Source: JAWOJB01 sp046484325 (GTDB lineage: Bacteria > Actinomycetota > Acidimicrobiia > Spongiisociales > ZC4RG35). From it: a stretch of DNA of 64,000 nucleotides. The stretch is from positions 6,835 through 70,834 of the forward strand of contig JAWOJB010000025.1 in the NCBI GenBank assembly GCA_046484325.1, written 5' to 3'. The position numbers and the translations under genes are program-made. Below, one piece after another: positions 58,344 through 64,000 of the stretch; the first letter of the stretch is position 1, and each line of letters opens with the position of its first letter. The notes under the pieces are model-generated. The model saw only the letters and a program-made list of their open reading frames with translations, was not told the origin of the DNA and did not search any database.

Positions 58344-59872
58344 ACCTCGGGGATGTCTCTGGGCGGCGATGGGACGCCTTGGTCGTCGGCGCCGGCCACA
58401 ACGGCCTCACCTGCGCCGCCTACCTCGCCCGGGCCGGCCGGTCGGTCCTCGTACTCGAGCGCCGGTCCGTGGTAGGAGGTGCTGCCGCGATCGAAGAGCC
58501 CTGGCCCGGGTATCGGGTGTCGCCCTGTGCCTACCTGGCCGGCCTGCTCCATCAGCGGGTGGTCGACGACCTCGACCTGCGCCGCCACGGTGTGCGGGTG
58601 ACCCTGCTCGACCCCCAGATGGTGGCGCCCGTCGAGCCGGGGCTCAACCTCGTCGAGTGGCGCGACCGGGAGCGAACGCTCGCCGGCATCGCCACCTGGG
58701 CCCCGAACCAGGTCGACGGGTACCGGGCCCTCGGCGAGTTCTGGGACCGGGTGAACCTCGCCCTCCGTCCACCCGACGACGACCTCTGGCTGCAGGAGGC
58801 TCCGACCCGCGAACAGGTGGAGACCCGGCTCTCCCACGACCCCGAGATGATCCGGGCCGTCTTCGAGAGCTCGGTCGTCGACGACCTCCGGCGCTTTCTC
58901 ACCGACGAGCGCCTGGTCGGTGCCCTGGCCTCGCAGGGGATCATCGGCACCGACGCCTCTCCCTACGATCCGGGGACCGCCTTCGTCCGGTACCACCACA
59001 TGAGCGGTGCCCTCGAGGGCGGCGACGGGGACTGGGGGTTCGTGCATGGGGGCATCGGGGTCGTGTCGATGGCCCTGCGGTCGGCCGCCGAGGAGGCGGG
59101 GGCGGTGATCGTCACCGACGCCGTGGTCGGCCGGATTTCGCCCGGTCATGGCGTGATGCTGGAGGACGGCACGCTCATCCCCACGCAGGTGGTGATCTCG
59201 AACGCCGACCCGGTCCGGACACTCGGGCTGGTCGAACCCGCCGAGGTGCCGGCCGACTTCGCCGAGCGGGTGGAGGCCTGGGAGATCACGGGGGTCTCCT
59301 GCAAGGTGAACGCAGCCCTGTCGAGCCTGCCCGTGTTCAATGACCTCCCGGACTCCGCCGCCGGCCAGGTCGACGTCGGGCCCGGGCTCGACGCCCTGCA
59401 CGGGTCCCACCGGTCGGCGGCTCGCGGCGAGATGGGCGAGCCGTGGGCCGAGCTCTACTTCCAGACCGCCTACGACCCCACGGTGGCCCCCGACGGGAAG
59501 CACGTCATGTCCGCGTTCGTCCAATACGTGCCGTACGAGTGGGCCGACGGCGGCTCGTGGGACGACCACCGAGACGAGGTGGGGACGAAGGTGGTGGCCG
59601 CCATCGAGCGCTGGTCGCCCGGCTTCACCGGCCTGGTGGAAGGCATCGAGGTGTCGGGACCGCCCGACATCGAGGACAAGATCGGCCTCACCGGCGGCCA
59701 CATCTTCCAGGGCGACTGCCTCCCCCACCAGATGTTCGACCGGCGGATGCCGTATCACACGCCGATCGAGAGCGTGTACCTGTGCGGTGCCTGCACCCAC
59801 CCGGGCGGGAGCGTGATCGCCGCCAACGGCCGGAACGCCGCGCTGCAGGTGCTCGCCGACCTGGGCGGGTGA
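58340..59872 (+). CDS. FAD-dependent oxidoreductase, PYROXD2/phytoene desaturase-like
   Basis: A 510-residue flavoprotein of the phytoene-desaturase superfamily. N-terminal FAD motif ALVVGAGHNGLTCAAYLARAGRSVLVLERR followed by GGAA; middle GGIGVVSMALRSAAEEAG; C-terminal FAD site VYLCGACTHPGGSVIAANGRNAAL. Closest named relative is PYROXD2, an oxidoreductase of unclear substrate, so no carotenoid role is implied. GTG overlaps the gpsA stop. A copy of the last 53 bp of its coding region appears at 62079-62131. Confidence 0.88.
   Translation: MNLGDVSGRRWDALVVGAGHNGLTCAAYLARAGRSVLVLERRSVVGGAAAIEEPWPGYRVSPCAYLAGLLHQRVVDDLDLRRHGVRVTLLDPQMVAPVEPGLNLVEWRDRERTLAGIATWAPNQVDGYRALGEFWDRVNLALRPPDDDLWLQEAPTREQVETRLSHDPEMIRAVFESSVVDDLRRFLTDERLVGALASQGIIGTDASPYDPGTAFVRYHHMSGALEGGDGDWGFVHGGIGVVSMALRSAAEEAGAVIVTDAVVGRISPGHGVMLEDGTLIPTQVVISNADPVRTLGLVEPAEVPADFAERVEAWEITGVSCKVNAALSSLPVFNDLPDSAAGQVDVGPGLDALHGSHRSAARGEMGEPWAELYFQTAYDPTVAPDGKHVMSAFVQYVPYEWADGGSWDDHRDEVGTKVVAAIERWSPGFTGLVEGIEVSGPPDIEDKIGLTGGHIFQGDCLPHQMFDRRMPYHTPIESVYLCGACTHPGGSVIAANGRNAALQVLADLGG
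59812..59864 (+). repeat. Direct repeat copy 1 (3' end of the oxidoreductase gene)
   Basis: This 53-bp stretch, coding for the segment around VIAANGRNAALQVLADL, recurs at 62079-62131 with three mismatches by eye. It is the intact, in-context copy. Confidence 0.8.
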
Positions 59873-59875
59873 GGA

Positions 59876-60508
59876 TCAGATCGATCGGTTCTCGATCTCC
59901 CAGGCATGGTCGAGGGCGTGCCAGGTGACCCGGCGAACGAAGTACCGGAAAGGCCAGCGGGTCTTCGGGCTGCCGTCGGCCGCCGCTCTCATGCCGGTGA
60001 GCAGCGCGCCCCGAAGCCGGGCGATCTCGTCCCGAGAGGTGGGTTCGACCCGGCCGCTCCGGACGCCGATTTGCCGGCCGTAGCTCGTTTCCGCATCCAC
60101 GACATGGGCGACGATGGCGTCGAGCTCCCGGCCGCCCCCTCGCGGGCCCTTCGCCAGATCGCCCGACGACGCCGCCACCGCCCGATCGAGGGCAGCCCAT
60201 CCGGCGGTGAGGAATCCAACCAGGGGCTCGACGTGGTCGAAGGTCCTCCGATCCGCCTCCGGGACCACGCCCGGCGCCCCGAAGTCGGTGGTGGCATTGC
60301 CCTCGAGGGTCTCGACCACCTCCAGGTGATCGTCGGGAGGCCCGTGGAGGCCGGCCAGTGCCAGGGCGGCCGTGTACCGCTCGCGGTGGCCGGCGAGGTT
60401 GGCGAGGGCGGCGTCCCGGTCCCTCGCCTCGCGCTCCCAGCCGGGCCAGTCGACGGCGCAGGCGAAGGTGCGGCGGGATCCGATCTCGAGGTACACGGGA
60501 ACGGCCAT
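59876..60508 (-). CDS. DinB-like protein, unknown function
   Basis: A 210-residue protein. The N-terminal 45 residues (VYLEIGSRRTFACAVDWPGWEREARDRDAALANLAGH) resemble a HicB-like strand region, and the rest a DinB/four-helix bundle with possible metal His in IVAHVVDAETSYG and RRVTWHALDHAWEIE. Functions of such proteins are mostly unknown. TAGCTT lies 6 nt before the ATG (complement of 60515-60520). It lies 3 bp from the end of the convergent oxidoreductase gene. The 258 bp upstream to the HNH gene hold this promoter and otherwise nothing I can support. Confidence 0.75.
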   Translation of the reverse strand: MAVPVYLEIGSRRTFACAVDWPGWEREARDRDAALANLAGHRERYTAALALAGLHGPPDDHLEVVETLEGNATTDFGAPGVVPEADRRTFDHVEPLVGFLTAGWAALDRAVAASSGDLAKGPRGGGRELDAIVAHVVDAETSYGRQIGVRSGRVEPTSRDEIARLRGALLTGMRAAADGSPKTRWPFRYFVRRVTWHALDHAWEIENRSI

Positions 60509-60766
60509 GGACGGAAGCTACTCACCGGGCGGACCGCCCTACCGCCGTGCCCCGCCCATGGAGCAACGCGTCTCGTGGATCGACGATGACCTGTCGACCA
60601 GATCCGAGCCGGCGCGGCGCCGCACCACGTGACCGGCCGCTCGGCGAGGCAGCGGCGAGTGAAGCTCTGGGAGTCCGCAGGTTCGTCGGAGGTTGGCGAG
60701 ATGGCAGCTCCTTCGGCTTCCAGGCCGGCCTCCAGGCACACGAGTAGGCCGATGGGGAGTCAACCA

Positions 60767-61897
60767 TTAGGGCGGGTCGTGGCCGGGTGGGAGGAATCGG
60801 CGTCGGAATGCCGGGCTGGCGGGGTCGATCCGGTAGCCCAGTCGGTGGACGACGATGTGATGGTGAAACCAGCAGAGCGTTGCGAGATTCTCTGCATCGG
60901 TCTTGCCGCCATTGGACCAGTGGATGACGTGGTGGGGTTGCAGCCGGTATCGGCTGACACAGCCGTCGGCGACACAGCCACCGTCGCGATGGAGGACGAA
61001 CCGGCGGAGCCGCCCGGGGATGGCCCTGCTACGCCGCCCGCAGGCCACCGGGGTGCCGTCGCCGGTGATGCCGGTGACCTCGAGTGTGCCTTCACAGGCC
61101 AAGGCGGCGAGGGTGGCCGAGTCGAGGACCGGTCCGGCGGCCACGGTGGCGACCGGTGTGCTCGGCCCCCCTACCTCCCGCCCTTCGGGCGGCAGACGAG
61201 CTTCGCTCGTCGACGACGACGTGGTGGCGTCGACGAAGACCGTGATCAGCGGCTCCCGAGACAAGCGCTGGTCCGGCTGGTCCGGATCCGAGGCCTCTGC
61301 ATCTACACAGAGGGTGAGGAGGGCGTCGGCCCGGCGGGCAGAGACCGGCTCTCGGGTGCCGTCGGGAAGCGGCGGGAACGAATCGGCCCGGTCGCCGAGC
61401 ACCCGGTGCACCACCGCCCCGGCGTCGCCGCACAGCTGTCCCCACAGCCTCCACCGGGACTGGTCGAGGGAGGGCTGGAGGGTGAGGTACCGGTCCTGGA
61501 AGGGCATCGGCTCGGCCACGATCCCCTTCCACCGGGCCACGGCCCGGCGCAGGCCCGGGATGTCCCAGCCGAACGACTCCTCCAGGTCCACATCCGAGCC
61601 GGCCAGCACCGCCACCCGGTCGAACCCGGCTTCCCCCGCAGCCAACGCCTCGGCCAGATCCGGCCGATCGGCGACGCCTCGGGCGACCCTGACCAGGTCC
61701 CGGGCGGTTTCAGGGGACACGTCCAGCCGGGAGGCCGTCCACTCCGCAAGCGTCCGGCACCCATCGGCCGAGGCGGTCTGACGCCGGTCCAACTCGGCCA
61801 GCGCTACGGCCTGAAGGAACCGGTGGCGGGCGATCTCGGCCTCGGCATCGATCGCCAGCCGCTCGACCCGATCCGTCGACCACTCACTTACATCCAT
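60767..61897 (-). CDS. DUF222 / HNH endonuclease domain protein
   Basis: A 376-residue protein of the actinobacterial 13E12-like family: N-terminal DUF222 helical domain (about 10-225) and a C-terminal HNH nuclease (CVADGCVSRYRLQPHHVIHWSNGGKTDAENLATLCWFHHHIVH, with the two His and Asn of the motif and two to three zinc-binding Cys). Such genes occur in many copies and move with repeats. ATG 61897 was chosen because TATCTT (complement of 61904-61909) lies 6 nt upstream. Between the two domains, around 61177-61210, the DNA contains two adjacent hairpins. The gene sits inside the zone of fragments described below. Confidence 0.88.
   Translation of the reverse strand: MDVSEWSTDRVERLAIDAEAEIARHRFLQAVALAELDRRQTASADGCRTLAEWTASRLDVSPETARDLVRVARGVADRPDLAEALAAGEAGFDRVAVLAGSDVDLEESFGWDIPGLRRAVARWKGIVAEPMPFQDRYLTLQPSLDQSRWRLWGQLCGDAGAVVHRVLGDRADSFPPLPDGTREPVSARRADALLTLCVDAEASDPDQPDQRLSREPLITVFVDATTSSSTSEARLPPEGREVGGPSTPVATVAAGPVLDSATLAALACEGTLEVTGITGDGTPVACGRRSRAIPGRLRRFVLHRDGGCVADGCVSRYRLQPHHVIHWSNGGKTDAENLATLCWFHHHIVVHRLGYRIDPASPAFRRRFLPPGHDPP
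61172..61208. repeat. Two adjacent hairpins inside the HNH gene
   Basis: CCGCCC-TTC-GGGCGG is followed within a few bases by GACGAGC-TTC-GCTCGTC. Both are perfect inverted repeats with a TTC triloop. They encode the linker between DUF222 and HNH domains and look like an inserted palindromic element. Confidence 0.5.
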
Positions 61898-61956
61898 ACA
61901 GGCAAGATAACGGCAGTCTGTGACAGAAACCGATGCATCATCGATAGGCAGGGTTG

Positions 61957-62080
61957 CGACGGCAGCACCCTGCTGGGCAGGGTCGGATCGACCCGGGCCT
62001 CGTTCATCACCTACCTGATCCCGGTGGTCGCCCTCGTCCTCGGGTCGCCTTCCGAGCCGAGCGGGTGGGGATGATGGCCG
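61957..62080 (+). pseudogene. EamA/DMT transporter 3' remnant
   Basis: Frame 1 reads STLLGRVGSTRASFITYLIPVVALVLG, the typical last-but-one helix of EamA (DMT) transporters; continuing one base later in another frame reads VAFRAERVGMMAVI, the following loop and helix start. A GGG where GGGG would join the frames (near 62041-62043) is the apparent frameshift. Only about 40 of some 290 codons remain. No start codon or upstream part is present. Confidence 0.7.
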
Positions 62081-63363
62081 TGATCGCCGCCAACGGCCGG
62101 AACGCCGCACTGCACGTGCTCGCCGATCTGGAGTTCGGGAGCCGGAACCTGGTACACCGAGGGGAGCTCGAACCCACCCGGGACGCCCATGCCCGCCACT
62201 TCCTCGGCCTGGCGGTCACCGCCGGGGAGCACATCGTCACACCCGGGTTCGCGGCGTGGTCCGAGGGGCTGGTCGAAGTCGACGACGACCTCCGCCAGGC
62301 GCTCGAGTGGTCGCTCAGCCATCATCCCCGGGCCGAGACCCTTCGGGCCGCCCCCGGCCTGTTCTACCACTGGTACCGGGTCGGACAGGCCCGCCAGGCC
62401 GCCCAGTGGTCGGCCCGGATGCTGGAGGGCGCCGCCGACGCCACACCCGAGTTGCAAGCGTGGGCCCACATGGCGGGGACGTTCGCCGCCAACGTGCTCG
62501 GGGATCCGGAGGCCGCCGAACTCCACAGCGGCGAGGCCCTGCGGCTGCTGGAAGGGACCGGCACCGTCACCGCCCGGGTGATGGCCCTCTTCGCCCGGGC
62601 CCAGTGGGCCTTCCAGATCGGGAACTGCCGGGAGATGGCACAGCTGTGCCGCCGGGCCCTGCAGATCTGCGACGACGAGGGCCGAACCTGGGATCGGGCC
62701 GGCCCGCTGTCACTGCTCGGCATCGCCGTGCTCTTCGAGAGCTGGGACCTCGACCAGGCCCGCCGGCTCGTCGAGGACGCGCTCCCACTCCACCGGCGGC
62801 TCGGCCACATCGGCGGCCTGACGACCATCAATCCCCTGTCGCCGATCCTCCGCCGGAAGGGTGACCTCGAAGGAGCCGAGCGGGCGGCTCTGCAGGCCTG
62901 TGCCTGGGCGGCGGGGAGCGGATGGGAGGCCCAGCCCCTCGTCTTCCTGGCAGAGGTTCTCGTGGATAGGGCAGACCTCGACGCGGCTCGTGGGACCCTC
63001 CGTCGGGCGCTGCACCGATCGGTCGAGTCGGGTCTCGAAGTCTGGTACCGGACCGCCCTCCGGGTGCTGGCCCTTGTGGAGGCCCGGTCCGGCCACCCCG
63101 AGCTCTCGGCCCGGCTGGTCGGAGCCTCCGGCCGCAACCTGCCCTTCTACGCCCAGGACCCCGCCGTCGACGCCGAGATCGAAGCGACGGTGCGCGCCGC
63201 CCTCGACGGCGACACGGTGGCCCGGCTGGAGGCGGAGGGGTTCGACATGTCCGACCAGGAGGTGCTGGAGCTGGTCGAGGCCCCACCCTTCCCGTCGGCG
63301 GGTGACGACCGCGGAGAGAAGACCCCGCGACGAGCCACAGGTCACGTGCCCGCTCCTGGATAG
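62071..63363 (+). CDS. Truncated TPR-type regulator, chimeric 5' end
   Basis: A 430-residue ORF. Residues 1-3 come from the transporter remnant and about 4-21 (VIAANGRNAALHVLADLE) from the displaced oxidoreductase end. From about 25 the sequence matches the C-terminal TPR half of large LuxR/AfsR or guanylate-cyclase-linked ATPase regulators: TRDAHARHFLGLAVTAGE, WSEGLVEVDDDLRQALEWSLSHHP, ARRLVEDALPLHRRLGHIGG, GDLEGAERAALQACAWA. The DNA-binding, signalling and ATPase domains (about 500 residues) are missing. It may be a pseudogene. No RBS or -10 box is obvious before ATG 62071 or 62074. Confidence 0.6.
   Translation: MMAVIAANGRNAALHVLADLEFGSRNLVHRGELEPTRDAHARHFLGLAVTAGEHIVTPGFAAWSEGLVEVDDDLRQALEWSLSHHPRAETLRAAPGLFYHWYRVGQARQAAQWSARMLEGAADATPELQAWAHMAGTFAANVLGDPEAAELHSGEALRLLEGTGTVTARVMALFARAQWAFQIGNCREMAQLCRRALQICDDEGRTWDRAGPLSLLGIAVLFESWDLDQARRLVEDALPLHRRLGHIGGLTTINPLSPILRRKGDLEGAERAALQACAWAAGSGWEAQPLVFLAEVLVDRADLDAARGTLRRALHRSVESGLEVWYRTALRVLALVEARSGHPELSARLVGASGRNLPFYAQDPAVDAEIEATVRAALDGDTVARLEAEGFDMSDQEVLELVEAPPFPSAGDDRGEKTPRRATGHVPAPG
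62079..62131 (+). repeat. Direct repeat copy 2 (displaced oxidoreductase 3' end)
   Basis: Matches 59812-59864 at all but three positions and in the same coding phase, but lies between the EamA remnant and the TPR ORF. It is preceded by transporter sequence instead of oxidoreductase sequence, and its stop codon is gone. Confidence 0.8.
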
Positions 63364-63374
63364 TCTGCTCCCCC

Positions 63375-64000
63375 ATGCCCGCCCCATCCCCCCGCACCGA
63401 GATCCGGCGAGACGAGCGATCCGCCTACGACCGGCCGACGATCGACGCGATCCTCGACGAGGCCATCCTCTGCCACGTGGGGTTCCTCAGGGACGGCGCC
63501 CCGGTGGTGTTCCCGATGCTGCACGCCCGGGTCGGTGACGACCTGCTGCTGCACGCCTCGCCCGCCTCCTCCTTCGCCCGGGCTCTCTCCCGCACCCCGG
63601 AGATCTGCGTGGAGGTCACGATCCTCGACGGCCTCGTCCTCGCACGGTCGGCCTTCAACCACTCGGCCAATTACCGGAGCGTCGTGCTGTTCGGCTCCGC
63701 CCGGAAGGTCACCGACCTCGCCGAGCGCGCCGCCGCCCTCGACGCATTCACGGACAAGCTGGTGCCCGGGCGCCGACCTCATCTCCGTTCGATGACCGAG
63801 AAGGAGGTGCGGGCGACGGCGGTCTTCTCCCTCCCCATCGGCGAGGCCTCGGCGAAGGTCCGGTCGGGCCCCCCGGTCGACGAGGAGGAGGACTACCACC
63901 TTCCGATCTGGGCCGGGGTGATCCCGGTGGTCACGTCGTACGGCGCACCGTTGCCCGACCCGCGCAACCTCCCGGACGCAACGGTGCCGGAACTCCTGGG
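63375..64000 (+). CDS. Pyridoxamine 5'-phosphate oxidase-family flavin protein, 3' partial
   Basis: Open from ATG to the end of the window (at least 208 residues), so the stop lies outside. It begins MPAPSPRTEIRRDERSAYDRPTIDAILDEAILCHVGF and contains the split-barrel features GAPVVFPMLHARVGDDLLLHASPASSFARAL and NHSANYRSVVLFGSARKV, matching FMN/F420-binding pyridoxamine-5'-phosphate-oxidase-like proteins. TAGTCT (63361-63366), overlapping the stop codon of the TPR ORF, is 8 nt before the ATG, so leaderless. The substrate is unknown. Confidence 0.85.
   Translation, partial: MPAPSPRTEIRRDERSAYDRPTIDAILDEAILCHVGFLRDGAPVVFPMLHARVGDDLLLHASPASSFARALSRTPEICVEVTILDGLVLARSAFNHSANYRSVVLFGSARKVTDLAERAAALDAFTDKLVPGRRPHLRSMTEKEVRATAVFSLPIGEASAKVRSGPPVDEEEDYHLPIWAGVIPVVTSYGAPLPDPRNLPDATVPELL

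Noticed and set aside
60522..60767. 81-residue minus-strand ORF just after the HNH gene (TAATG junction)
   Set aside because: Composition is Arg/Ser/Pro-rich and shadow-like, no RBS, no motif. The junction alone is weak evidence.

Overview
The window is about 70% GC and densely coded on both strands. It looks like the chromosome of a high-GC actinobacterium, and a member of Acidimicrobiia or a related uncultured lineage is my best guess. Supporting signs are a mycothiol-dependent maleylpyruvate-isomerase-type protein, a deazaflavin (F420)-type nitroreductase, a DUF222-HNH nuclease, an SseA/SufE-like pair, many GTG starts, and about twenty genes whose start lies only 6-9 nt behind a TANNNT -10 box (leaderless mRNAs). 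No rRNA, tRNA, insertion sequence, prophage or CRISPR array was seen. The taxonomic placement is inference.

Layout. 1-4.2 kb: S9 peptidase (5' partial), thiamine diphosphokinase, a 2-hydroxyacid dehydrogenase and an L,D-transpeptidase. 4.2-12.5 kb: a minus-strand lipid block with two acyl-CoA dehydrogenases, an acyl-ACP desaturase-like diiron protein, MaoC hydratase, SDR dehydrogenase, long-chain acyl-CoA synthetase and alpha-methylacyl-CoA racemase; together these activate, epimerise, oxidise and hydrate (probably branched) acyl chains. 12.6-18.2 kb: MalQ, rhodanese and SufE, small membrane proteins, an SDR, MurI and a MerR-like regulator. 18.2-22.4 kb: menaquinone genes menF, menD, menC with a c-type cytochrome. 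22.5-30.9 kb: MPI-like protein, mannose-1-phosphate guanylyltransferase, a second YkuD protein, SDR, Ddn-like protein, SurE, TrpB2, a hotdog thioesterase and a flavoprotein-FNR fusion. 31.0-33.2 kb: a broken arginine deiminase gene beside an intact ornithine carbamoyltransferase. 33.2-40.7 kb: two membrane proteins, PaaK, a DsrE-like protein, and a tightly coupled operon paaABCDE-tetR with a candidate operator at its promoter. 40.7-46.4 kb: a cDPGS-like GTPase, RtcB with archease, an MBL hydrolase, two small membrane proteins and Nei. 46.4-49.5 kb: GH1 beta-glucosidase with an ABC exporter. 49.5-55.9 kb: gamma carbonic anhydrase, an Ala/Glu-repeat protein of unknown function, gcvP behind a tandem glycine riboswitch, and a DUF368 transporter. 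55.9-60.5 kb: a candidate structured RNA, YchF-like GTPase, GpsA, a PYROXD2-like oxidoreductase and a DinB-like protein. 60.5-64.0 kb: a rearranged zone with an HNH nuclease, an EamA remnant, a copy of the oxidoreductase 3' end and a truncated TPR regulator, then a 3'-partial flavin oxidase-fold gene.

The most useful leads are the Ala/Glu-repeat protein with its minisatellite; the C-loop RNA candidate at 55.97-56.11 kb; the gene-fragment mosaic at 59.8-63.4 kb; two degenerate heptamer arrays, one of which forms the paaB-paaC junction; the arcA pseudogene with an intact partner; and the leaderless-start rule, which corrects several starts and suggests a non-canonical start for malQ.
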